Origin: Sandaracinaceae bacterium
GTDB lineage: Bacteria > Myxococcota_A > Polyangia > Polyangiales > Sandaracinaceae
Reading direction: 5' to 3'
Length of the DNA: 7,973 nucleotides
Assembly (NCBI GenBank): GCA_025056955.1
Contig: JANWYL010000140.1
Location: 1-7,973, forward strand
The notes under the pieces are model-generated. The model saw only the letters and a list, made by a program, of their open reading frames with translations, was not told the origin of the DNA and made no database searches. Position 1 is the first letter of the stretch; each line of letters begins with the position of its first letter. The translations under genes were made by a program, and so were the position numbers. Below are positions 1 through 5,929 of this stretch, one piece after another.

Positions 1-2
1 TT

Positions 3-1268
3 GCCATTCAAGCGCCCATCCCCTTTCTTGAAAAAACCGTGGGTATCGGTGAAGTTGATGTGACAACAGATGCGGAAAACCCATTTGGTAACTCTGGTTC
101 AACTTCCGGAGAATGGCGGATTGGGTGGCGCAATTCTTCAATCAGAGACATCGAGTGGGGGGGTGCGGTGGGGACAGGAACAGCTTCCGGGGTTGGTGCA
201 CCGATCTTTCGCGGTGTCCTTTGGGCCTCATGGCTTCCTCGAGTGCATGACAAAGATGGTGATGGAATCGTTGATGAAAAAGACGAATGCATCACCTTGC
301 CAGAAGACATGGATGGTTTCGAAGATCAAAATGGGTGTCCAGAGCCAGACAACGATCGCGATCTGGTGCCAGACATCGATGATCGTTGCCCCAACGAAGC
401 TTCCGAAGAAGGGCGTGACCTCGATGACGATGGGTGCACGGATCCATTGGTCGATAGCGATGGCGATGCGTTGGAAGACAGAGATGACAACTGCCCACAA
501 CAACCAGAAGACCCCGACCAATTCCAAGACCAAGACGGATGCCCAGACCCAGACAACGACAATGACACCATCCCAGATGACTCCGACCAATGCCCACAAC
601 AACCAGAAGACCCCGACCAATACCAAGACCAAGATGGATGCCCAGAGATCGACAACGACCGGGATGGGGTGCCAGATGCCTTTGACCGTTGCCCAGACCA
701 GATGGAAAGGTGGAATGGTTTTGAAGACGAAGACGGTTGTGATGACCGGGGGGGGCGCCAACGGTGGAATCGAGAGGGAAGTGATGCAACCCGAGGGGAA
801 GAGGGCACTTCTCAAGCGATGAGATGGCGGGCATCCTTTGCCGTCCGAGGCAATCGGCTCTCGCGAGGGACTGAGGCGGCGATTGAACAGCTGCGAGGTT
901 TGCTGATCGCCGCTTTTCCCAGGGAATGCGTGCTGAGCATCGGGTGGAAAGAAGACAAAGCCCAGCTCATCGAAACACTCAAAGAGCGCCTTCAAGGGCT
1001 TTTGTCACGCTTTAAAGCAGAAAGCATTCGCTTCGAAGTGGAAAGAAGCGATGCGCTTCCACCCAATCAAGCAGAGCTTCGCTGCGATGCCCAAACAAGC
1101 CCACCTTTTAAGCCTGTCACGCTTCTTGCTCCCCACAGCGCAAAATTCGGCCCCCTCTTTCCTCAAATCGCTTTGCCACGCATTGGCGAAGGCACTCTTG
1201 CGGAATCAAAGGCGGATTCCAAAGACAAGGAATCGAGCGATTCGGCAAAGGTAGAAGGGGGGAATTGA
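3..1268 (+). CDS. Outer-membrane-type protein with five thrombospondin type 3 repeats and a divergent OmpA-like C-terminus (5' partial)
   Basis: The reading frame is open to the left edge, so the start is outside the window; the GTG at 39 is only an internal valine. The first ~80 codons, with alternating aromatic and Gly residues ending in FRGVLWASWLP, look like the last strands of a beta-barrel. From 249 to 746 come five Asp-rich units of about 33 residues of the form DxDxDxxxD..D.CP...DGCP, each with two Cys, typical of calcium-binding thrombospondin type 3 repeats. In myxobacterial relatives a barrel plus such repeats is usually followed by an OmpA peptidoglycan-binding domain. Here the next ~115 residues (from about 825) have a vaguely similar alpha/beta pattern, starting with a strand-like ASFAVRGNRLS, but I cannot find the NxxLSxxRAxxV signature. 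The last ~25 residues are Lys/Ser/Glu-rich. Likely role: surface or cell-wall linkage at the outer membrane (inference). The HEAT-repeat gene follows closely. Confidence 0.8.
   Translation, partial: AIQAPIPFLEKTVGIGEVDVTTDAENPFGNSGSTSGEWRIGWRNSSIRDIEWGGAVGTGTASGVGAPIFRGVLWASWLPRVHDKDGDGIVDEKDECITLPEDMDGFEDQNGCPEPDNDRDLVPDIDDRCPNEASEEGRDLDDDGCTDPLVDSDGDALEDRDDNCPQQPEDPDQFQDQDGCPDPDNDNDTIPDDSDQCPQQPEDPDQYQDQDGCPEIDNDRDGVPDAFDRCPDQMERWNGFEDEDGCDDRGGRQRWNREGSDATRGEEGTSQAMRWRASFAVRGNRLSRGTEAAIEQLRGLLIAAFPRECVLSIGWKEDKAQLIETLKERLQGLLSRFKAESIRFEVERSDALPPNQAELRCDAQTSPPFKPVTLLAPHSAKFGPLFPQIALPRIGEGTLAESKADSKDKESSDSAKVEGGN
492..658 (+). repeat. Near-identical 99-base tandem repeat inside the thrombospondin type 3 region
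   Basis: The segment from 492 (tgcccacaacaaccagaag...) recurs from 591, exactly 99 bases or 33 codons later. Over about 69 compared bases I count six differences. The other three units of the protein are much more diverged at DNA level, so these two look like a recent in-frame duplication or a gene-conversion product. The repeated residues are CPQQPEDPDQ followed by F or Y and QDQDGCP. Confidence 0.8.
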
Positions 1269-1298
1269 CAAAAAAAGCAAAAGCAGGCATTGAAGCCC

Positions 1299-2249
1299 AT
1301 GGACATGCTTGGCTCCGGCCACCCTCATAGGGCTTTGCTTGCCCGGTTTTGGTTGCTCTGGGTGGCCACGTTGTGGCTCTTTGGGAAAGCGCTGGGCGCA
1401 AAGGCGCAATCTGGAGGGGATTTGGGGTCTGAAGCAGCCTTGATTGAGCTTCTGGAGGGGAGCCGAGACTTCCGGGTCAGGGTGCGTGCGGCCTTGGCGC
1501 TTGGAAGCAGGGGAAACAGAGGAGCGGCCCCAGCACTCGCTCGGGCCCTTGGAGATCCGCATCCAGCCGTGCGGGCTGCTGCTTGCGATGCGCTTTCACG
1601 CATCGGCGGGCCGCTCCAACTTCCAGCGCTCCGCGCCCGCCAACAGGATCCAGAAGCCTCGGTCCGGCAAGCCGCAGAGCGGGCGATTGCGGCAATCGAA
1701 GCCAAAATCGCCACCGCTTCTCCATCGCCACCCGCATCTCCGCCGCCTGCCTTCCCATCTCCCCCTCCTGCCCTCCCCTCCTCTTTCCACGTGCCTCCTT
1801 GGCATCTGGTGCGCGCTGTCGTGGTGATGGGAAGTAGCTCCGATCGCAGCCCCCAGAACCAAGCTGCGTTCCTTGCCTCCGCCTTGAGGGAAGAGCTTGC
1901 CACCCTGAGCCGAACGCTCACCCAAGTCAGGTTTTTTGAGGCTCCCCCTCAGGCCGGAGAGGAACGCGAAATATCGCGCAAAGGCGTCCAGCGCTATCGC
2001 ATCGATGCCTCGATCCAGCGCCTTGAGCGTGTCGAAGGTCCAGGCATCCGATGCGAAGTCTCGCTGCTTCTTCTTGAAGATCCCACTGCCAATCTCCGTG
2101 CAGCGTTTCGCGGTGCGGCGACCGTTATCGAACCCCCTCCGCCTCGAAGCAGCCCTCAAGCCCACGAGCAAAAGCTCGTCGAGCTTGCAATCCGAAGCGC
2201 GACCAGGTCTGCATCGCTCCAATTGGCCCGCTTCTTTCCAAAGCGCTAG
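1299..2249 (+). CDS. Secreted HEAT-repeat protein with a proline-rich linker and unrecognised C-terminal domain
   Basis: Three starts are possible: TTG 1290, ATG 1299 and ATG 1305. None has a strong ribosome binding site; ATG 1299 is chosen, giving 316 residues. The N-terminus looks like a Sec signal peptide: an Arg-containing n-region, a hydrophobic stretch ARFWLLWVATLWLFG, then AKA before QS as a likely signal peptidase I site (about residue 36 from ATG 1299). Residues ~44-136 hold Ala-rich helical pairs such as VRVRAALALGSRGNRGAAPAL and VRAAACDALSRIGGPLQLPAL, the pattern of HEAT repeats. A Pro/Ser/Ala linker (~140-170) leads to a ~145-residue alpha/beta domain that I do not recognise, with YRIDASIQRLERVEG and RCEVSLLLLED. 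HEAT repeats usually serve as protein-binding scaffolds; the partner is unknown. It starts about 30 bases after the upstream envelope gene, so co-transcription is likely, and the product is probably periplasmic. Confidence 0.75.
   Translation: MDMLGSGHPHRALLARFWLLWVATLWLFGKALGAKAQSGGDLGSEAALIELLEGSRDFRVRVRAALALGSRGNRGAAPALARALGDPHPAVRAAACDALSRIGGPLQLPALRARQQDPEASVRQAAERAIAAIEAKIATASPSPPASPPPAFPSPPPALPSSFHVPPWHLVRAVVVMGSSSDRSPQNQAAFLASALREELATLSRTLTQVRFFEAPPQAGEEREISRKGVQRYRIDASIQRLERVEGPGIRCEVSLLLLEDPTANLRAAFRGAATVIEPPPPRSSPQAHEQKLVELAIRSATRSASLQLARFFPKR
2246..2249. other. Shared CTAG: overlapping stop codons of two convergent genes
   Basis: The palindrome CTAG supplies TAG to the + strand HEAT-repeat gene (2247-2249) and TAG to the - strand regulator (2246-2248). 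There is therefore no intergenic space, and any transcription terminator for either gene must lie inside the other gene. I see no terminator hairpin nearby. Confidence 0.9.
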
Positions 2250-3076
2250 TGTTTTTCGAGCTTCCAGTCGAAAACCGCAGAGGCAGGAATGCCCATCGCC
2301 CTGGCCAAGCGGTGGATTGTGTCAAGCGAAGGCATGTGCTTTCCTGCTTCGAGGCGAGCGATGTTTGGGCGGTGAATGCCACTTCTGCGGGCCAGTTCCG
2401 CTTGCGTCAAGCCTGCTGCCAAGCGCAGGGCCTTGAGGCGGGCGCCAAAGTGATCGCCACCAAAAGGTTCGGCGTGTTTTGCGCCCTCAAAGCCACCTGG
2501 CATACAGTGCTTTTGGGCAAGCTCCTCTGCATGGAGGGGAAGGACACGCCCGCTTGCAAGCACAACCTTTGCGCTGTGCGCTGATGGATCAATGGTGATA
2601 TCGACAATCTCCGAACCATCGTCCTCTTCTGTGAGGGGGCGTTGGAGCAAGAAAGCAGAGGCATTGGCCAAAAGCACGATCAAGCCATCCCCACAAGGCG
2701 AAAGGGTGAGGTACTCGAAGCGGGTGCGCTTGGGTTCGAGCATGCGCATCAATCGCGAAAGCACACGCTCATGCTCGGCACGGCTGCGGCCCACCCGCAT
2801 CTCACAGATGTCATCAAGGAGGGGCCAAATCCCCTCAAAGCGAGGGGACTCAAAAAGCACTGCGGGTGGTATGGCCATGCTTCGGCAAAAGGCGAGCTGA
2901 GTGAGCAGCTCATCCTCATCCAAGCCCTCTGCCTCCCCATCAAAAAGCACAGCACAAAAGCGATGAAGAGCAAAAGGCGCTTCCGCTGGAGCACAAGGGC
3001 GCGTGGTGATGGAAGAAAAGCGCCGCAGGTGATTCTCAAAAAAAATGTTGCGATCACTCACCAAAATCAATTCCAT
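2246..3076 (-). CDS. XRE-family helix-turn-helix regulator with a receiver-like N-terminal region
   Basis: The product is 276 residues, starting at ATG 3076 with a modest AGGGA motif 8 bases upstream. Residues ~211-269 are a classical Cro/C1 (XRE) helix-turn-helix domain: RLKALRLAAGLTQAELARRS followed by IHRPNIARLEAGKHMPS and LARAMGIPASAVF. Placing this domain at the C-terminus is less common than at the N-terminus. Residues 1-100 read like a response-regulator receiver fold: strand ELILVSD (D8), strand CAVLFD (D46 where the phospho-acceptor would be) and strand PAVLFES. The usual acidic pair and conserved Lys are not clear, so it may be a pseudo-receiver. Residues ~156-187 (IVDITIDPSAHSAKVVLASG, then RVLPL) resemble the small DUF2442-type fold that often accompanies XRE domains. 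It probably represses or activates transcription, perhaps including its own; the target and signal are unknown. The gene converges on the HEAT-repeat gene with overlapping stops. Confidence 0.8.
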   Translation of the reverse strand: MELILVSDRNIFFENHLRRFSSITTRPCAPAEAPFALHRFCAVLFDGEAEGLDEDELLTQLAFCRSMAIPPAVLFESPRFEGIWPLLDDICEMRVGRSRAEHERVLSRLMRMLEPKRTRFEYLTLSPCGDGLIVLLANASAFLLQRPLTEEDDGSEIVDITIDPSAHSAKVVLASGRVLPLHAEELAQKHCMPGGFEGAKHAEPFGGDHFGARLKALRLAAGLTQAELARRSGIHRPNIARLEAGKHMPSLDTIHRLARAMGIPASAVFDWKLEKH

Positions 3077-3230
3077 TTCCGCGTTCCCTGAAAAGAAGCC
3101 ATCTTGTCCTAGGGGAATAGACTTGCCCCATTTTGTGCAACCTTGCGCGCCCCACCTACCTTCGAATCACCTTGTACAAATCCAACCATCCCATCTTCAA
3201 TTTCAACCAAGCCCGCAAAAAGGTGAATCC

Positions 3231-3260
3231 ATGGCCCTCACGAAGGGAACGAGAAGCTGA
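3231..3260 (+). CDS. Nine-residue micro-ORF (MALTKGTRS)
   Basis: ATG at 3231 is preceded by AAAAAGGTG ending five bases upstream, one of the better Shine-Dalgarno matches in the window. The frame closes with TGA at 3258-3260, whose bases also form the 5' arm of the GTAA-loop hairpin, so a ribosome stopping here would disturb that hairpin. It may be a leader peptide, a micropeptide, the remnant of a decayed gene, or chance. No function can be assigned. Confidence 0.2.
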   Translation: MALTKGTRS

Positions 3261-3270
3261 GTAATCAGCA

Positions 3271-3299
3271 GGGGTTCTTTTGGCACAAAAGCCCCTTTT
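3271..3299 (+). terminator. Probable Rho-independent terminator on the + strand
   Basis: GGGG (3271-3274) and CTTTT (3277-3281) pair with AAAAG (3287-3291) and CCCC (3292-3295) around the loop GGCAC, leaving a two-base TT bulge, and TTTT follows at 3296-3299. The same AAAAG can pair instead with CTTTT at 3295-3299 (CAAAAG-CCC-CTTTTG, 3286-3300), giving a mutually exclusive hairpin. On the - strand the hairpin also forms but lacks a T run, so + orientation is favoured. No annotated gene on the + strand ends here. Confidence 0.45.
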
Positions 3300-3446
3300 G
3301 ACATAGCAATTGGGTAAGCAGACCTTCCCCATTTCAAACCTGAAGGAGTCACCCCTTGACGAGGAGGGGGGCTTCAACCAAGTGCCTCCCCAACAATTCC
3401 CCAACGTGAGTGCCATCTGTCCAGCCAAAGCAGAAGAGCGCTCGGC

Positions 3447-4139
3447 TCACTTTTTGGCCTTCTCTTGGCCCTTGGCGCCCGTTGTTCCCTTGGCCTGGGT
3501 AGGGGCGGCTTTCGCGCTCGCTCCAGAAGGAGCTGCCTGGGCCTGAGCCCCCTCGGCTCCCTGCTGCTCAGCAGAAGCTTCTTTCTCTTTGCTGGTCACC
3601 GCCACCAAGGTTTGCTCGGGCGGGAGCCCCACACGCACACCCTGAGGAAGCGAGAGGTCCTTAACCTGTATGCTTTGGTTGATCCCTAGACCCGTCACGT
3701 CGACAGAGATTGCAGGTGGAATCGCCTCGGGAGGCCCCACAATTGGCAGCTCGTGATAAACTTTCTGAATGGTACCTCCTTCAATCACGCCTTTGGCCCG
3801 GCCTGTGACCTGAAAGGGCACTGAGGTGCGAATGGGTCGCCCCAATGCGACCGAGTAAAAATCAGCGTGCAGCAGCTTGCGGCTCAACCGATCGAAGCTC
3901 ACGTCGCGAACCACCGCAAGCTCTTTCCGACCCTCCGGAAACACGAGCTCAACCAATTGGTTGCGGCCATAAATCCCGCTGATTGCAGAAATCACGTCCG
4001 AAGGGTGCACCTTGAGACTGAGTGCTCCCCTTCCAGGACCATAGAATACCGCTGGGATCAAGCCCTGGAGTCGGAGCTGATGTGAAGGCCCTTTTCCTGT
4101 TTCTTTTCGAATTTCCACTTTAATGGTTTTCACTTCCAT
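3447..4139 (-). CDS. rplY: 50S ribosomal protein L25/general stress protein Ctc
   Basis: The product is 230 residues from ATG 4139, which has GAGG six bases upstream. A longer frame starts at TTG 4157 and overlaps the prs stop, but the N-terminus MEVKTIKVEIRKETGKG matches where L25 proteins begin. Residues ~1-95 are the 5S-rRNA-binding L25 domain, with RLQGLIPAVFYGPG and a strand-rich core. Residues ~98-183 form the second beta domain of the long CTC type (VYHELPIVGPPEAIPPAISV, then VKDLSLPQGVRV). The last ~47 residues are a low-complexity Ala/Gln/Lys/Gly tail, likely disordered and basic at the end. L25 binds 5S rRNA at the central protuberance of the large subunit. It starts 14 bases after the prs stop on the same strand, a widespread prs-rplY pairing, so co-transcription is likely. 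Confidence 0.95.
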   Translation of the reverse strand: MEVKTIKVEIRKETGKGPSHQLRLQGLIPAVFYGPGRGALSLKVHPSDVISAISGIYGRNQLVELVFPEGRKELAVVRDVSFDRLSRKLLHADFYSVALGRPIRTSVPFQVTGRAKGVIEGGTIQKVYHELPIVGPPEAIPPAISVDVTGLGINQSIQVKDLSLPQGVRVGLPPEQTLVAVTSKEKEASAEQQGAEGAQAQAAPSGASAKAAPTQAKGTTGAKGQEKAKK

Positions 4140-4153
4140 GCCTGACCTCAACT

Positions 4154-5101
4154 TCAAACGAAAAGCGAGCTCACTGAGTCACTGTTGTGAATCCGCTTAA
4201 TGGCCTCGCCAAACAAGGACGCAACCGAAAGCACAGTAAACTTGCCACTTTCCCGCGCTGCTTTGGAAAGAGGAATGGTGTCAGTCACGATGACCTCCTC
4301 AAGAGGACTTTCTTGGATGCGCTGAAGCGCTGGACCAGAAAGCACAGGATGGGTCGCCACTGCCCACACCCGCTTTGCCCCCCTCTCCACCAACGCCCTC
4401 GCCGCATTTGTGATTGTGCCAGCTGTGTCGATCATGTCGTCAACGATGATGCAGTGCCGGTCACTCACATCCCCGACAATATTGACCACTTCGCTCTCGT
4501 TGGCTCGGGCCCTCCGCTTGTCGATAATGGCAAGATCAGCCTTAAGCCGCTCGGCGTAAGCCCTGGCCCTCTCCACCCCGCCGGCATCGGGAGAAACAAT
4601 CACGCTTCCAGGCTCCACGCGAGGGCGCAAATACTCCAAAACCACAGGCAAAGCAAAGAGGTGATCAAAGGGAACATTGAAAAAACCCTGAATTTGACCG
4701 GCGTGCAGGTCCATCGACACAACCCGAGAAACGCCGCTCGTTGAAAGCAAATCGGCCACAAGTTTTGCGGTAATTGGAGTGCGGGGAGCCACTTTGCGGT
4801 CTTGACGGCCATAGCCGTAGTACGGAATCACTGCCGTAATTGAACCAGCAGAAGCACGCTTAAGGGCGTCGACCATCACAAGGAGTTGCATCAAGTGATC
4901 GTTCACTGGCGCACAGGTTGGCTGGACGACATAAACGTCAACCCCCCTCACGTTTTCCTGAATCTCCGCAAATACCTCACCATCCGAAAAATTTGAGATT
5001 TTACATCGCCCAAGGGGAATCTCGAGATAGTCAGCGATTTTTTTTGCAAGCTCTGGATTCGCATGACCTGAAAACAGGCAGAGCGACTTGAACACCTTCA
5101 T
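4154..5101 (-). CDS. prs: Ribose-phosphate pyrophosphokinase (PRPP synthetase)
   Basis: The enzyme makes 5-phosphoribosyl 1-pyrophosphate from ribose 5-phosphate and ATP in the cytosol, feeding purine, pyrimidine, histidine, tryptophan and NAD synthesis. From ATG 5101 it is 315 residues, the normal bacterial length. Visible hallmarks are FSDGE (38-42), ENVRG (49-53), the RQD of the ATP site (99-101), DLHAGQIQGFF (131-141), the flexible catalytic loop beginning KRRARAN (195-201) and the PRPP-binding loop VDDMIDTAGT (220-229). The frame stays open to a start at 5203, but the extra residues are not family-like. A strong GGGAGGAGG lies just upstream of the adjacent ATG codons at 5104 and 5101; 5101 has the better spacing. 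All motifs appear intact. The gene is first in a probable prs-rplY operon and is divergent from pth. Confidence 0.97.
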   Translation of the reverse strand: MKVFKSLCLFSGHANPELAKKIADYLEIPLGRCKISNFSDGEVFAEIQENVRGVDVYVVQPTCAPVNDHLMQLLVMVDALKRASAGSITAVIPYYGYGRQDRKVAPRTPITAKLVADLLSTSGVSRVVSMDLHAGQIQGFFNVPFDHLFALPVVLEYLRPRVEPGSVIVSPDAGGVERARAYAERLKADLAIIDKRRARANESEVVNIVGDVSDRHCIIVDDMIDTAGTITNAARALVERGAKRVWAVATHPVLSGPALQRIQESPLEEVIVTDTIPLSKAARESGKFTVLSVASLFGEAIKRIHNSDSVSSLFV

Positions 5102-5104
5102 CAT

Positions 5105-5113
5105 CCTCCTCCC
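5105..5113 (-). promoter_or_regulatory. Strong ribosome binding site of prs
   Basis: Read on the - strand, GGGAGGAGG directly precedes ATGATG. It is the best Shine-Dalgarno sequence in the window and decides the prs start against the longer frame to 5203. From ATG 5101 the GGAGG core is about six bases away. Confidence 0.8.
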
Positions 5114-5193
5114 AAATTGTGCACCTCTCTTGTCTACAAAACAGGGGCGCCCTGCAACTCCTTCCCGACAAACCACCAAACCAAGGGTGAAGG

Positions 5194-5222
5194 TGAGTAG
5201 CAAGCCATTCGCAATTTGTCAA
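5194..5222 (-). promoter_or_regulatory. Putative promoter for prs-rplY
   Basis: The - strand has a perfect TTGACA (5222-5217), a 17-base spacer and TACTCA (5199-5194). The -35 box is ideal, but the -10 box is poor. It would give a leader of roughly 85 bases before prs. The same site reads TTGTCA at 5216-5221 on the + strand, so it could also serve a divergent pth promoter, although I see no good -10 for that direction. Confidence 0.35.
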
Positions 5223-5306
5223 AGGTCTCTTCCCATAAAGCTCTAAGCCCCGCATCCTTCCACCAAAGGTGGCCAGCCTGCAACAAATGGGTCAAATTGC
5301 AGTGAA

Positions 5307-5921
5307 ATGTGGCTCATCGCAGGGCTTGGCAATCCGGGGCATGAATACGCCCGCACGAGACACAACGTCGGCTTTATGGTGCTTGAAGAGCTGGCCAGGC
5401 GTTGGAACGCGTTGCCTTGGAAAGAGCGCTTCTTGGGCCTTTCGGCCCATGCCTCGATTCAAGGAAAAGAAGCGCTGCTCCTTCAACCCCTCACCTACAT
5501 GAATCGGTCGGGGGAATCAATCCAAAGGGCAATGGCGCACTTCAAAATCTCGAGAGGGGAATTGCTTGTGATCCACGACGAAATCGACTTGCCCTTGGGA
5601 ACAATCCGGATCAAGTTGGGTGGAGGCGCCAACGGGCATAACGGCTTGCGTTCGATCATTGCCCTTTGTGGGGGGGCTGACTTTGTAAGGATACGGCTAG
5701 GAATTGGTCGTCCTCCAAGTGGTTCAGTGGAAGCATGGGTGCTTGGAAAATTTCAAGAAAGCGAGCTTGCACATCTTCACAACATGCTAGACTTGGCGGC
5801 CCAAGCTGCTGAGAGCGTGCTTCTCGAAGGTCCAGAAAAAGCTCAAAACCGCTTCAATGGCCTGAAGCGGGTGGCTCTACGGCCTGAGGAAGCATTCTCG
5901 TCAGCCAAAACCCATAAGTGA
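5307..5921 (+). CDS. pth: Peptidyl-tRNA hydrolase
   Basis: Pth cleaves the ester bond of peptidyl-tRNAs that drop off the ribosome, recycling tRNA in the cytosol. The 204-residue product starts at ATG 5307; the start is fixed by homology because no clear ribosome binding site is visible. It has all expected residues: N9 in GLGNPG, catalytic H19 in TRHNVGF, N66 in TYMNRSG, D91 in HDEIDLPLG, and N112 in GGGANGHNGLRS. The RIRLGIGRP segment (128-136) and VLGKF (145-149) are also typical. The last ~15 residues are a variable tail. It heads the + strand cluster pth-rpsF-rpsR-rplI and is divergent from prs. In many proteobacteria pth lies in the same direction as prs and rplY, so the arrangement here differs. 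Confidence 0.97.
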   Translation: MWLIAGLGNPGHEYARTRHNVGFMVLEELARRWNALPWKERFLGLSAHASIQGKEALLLQPLTYMNRSGESIQRAMAHFKISRGELLVIHDEIDLPLGTIRIKLGGGANGHNGLRSIIALCGGADFVRIRLGIGRPPSGSVEAWVLGKFQESELAHLHNMLDLAAQAAESVLLEGPEKAQNRFNGLKRVALRPEEAFSSAKTHK

Positions 5922-5929
5922 GAATGCCG

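Larger units (their letters stand above)
3202..3300 (+). ncRNA. Candidate small RNA or leader transcript ending in a terminator
   Basis: Three elements line up on the + strand: a nine-codon ORF with its ribosome binding site, a hairpin GCTGA-GTAA-TCAGC with a GNRA-class tetraloop (3256-3269), and one base later a GC/T hairpin ending in TTTT. This is the layout of the 3' end of an independent small RNA or of an attenuated leader. The only promoter-like sequence I can propose is weak: TTGTAC at 3172-3177 and TTCAAT at 3196-3201, with an 18-base spacer. The 5' end given is therefore a guess. There is no + strand gene downstream until pth, 2 kb away, and rplY lies antisense in between, so an orphan small RNA fits better than an attenuator. 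Expression is unproven. Confidence 0.25.
3077..3446. other. 370-base intergenic region between the regulator and rplY
   Basis: No protein family is recognisable on either strand. The region holds the upstream side of the regulator (- strand) and the 3' flank of rplY (- strand). On the + strand it also holds a very short ORF with a good ribosome binding site (3231-3260), a small GNRA-type hairpin (3256-3269) and a terminator-like hairpin (3271-3299). A short palindrome TTGTACAA lies at 3172-3179 and CCTAGG at 3108-3113; either could be an operator for the neighbouring regulator, without further support. No tRNA-like T-loop or acceptor stem was found. Confidence 0.6.

Noticed and set aside
492..658. 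Tandem direct repeats as a CRISPR array
   Set aside because: The 99-base period matches 33-codon protein repeats in a continuous reading frame; there are no unique spacers and no cas genes.
228..995. Long open frames on the - strand opposite the Asp-rich repeats (also 292-834 and 326-808)
   Set aside because: They are antisense to the clear repeat-coding frame; the repetitive gac/gat/cca codons avoid stops on the other strand. Their translations are low complexity with no family match.
2642..3091. 149-codon frame on the + strand
   Set aside because: It lies opposite the helix-turn-helix gene, whose domain is unmistakable on the - strand.
3114..3140. Promoter for the regulator gene (TTGCAC and TATTCC on the - strand)
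   Set aside because: The spacer would be only 15 bases and the -10 match is weak, so it is not listed as a feature.
3156..3428. 90-codon open frame on the - strand downstream of rplY
   Set aside because: Start would be TTG, no convincing ribosome binding site, no recognisable domain, and it overlaps the + strand hairpins. A real small gene cannot be excluded, but nothing supports it.
3077..3446. tRNA gene (a tRNA-Gln is often near prs/rplY)
   Set aside because: No T-loop GTTCRA motif with flanking stems, no acceptor stem, in this gap or at 5102-5306.
4140..4157. TTG 4157 as rplY start, overlapping the prs stop
   Set aside because: Possible by coupling, but ATG 4139 has GAGG at good spacing and fits the usual L25 N-terminus.
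5102..5203. 34-residue N-terminal extension of prs from a start at 5203
   Set aside because: The added residues do not resemble the family, and the strong ribosome binding site sits at 5105-5113, inside the extension.
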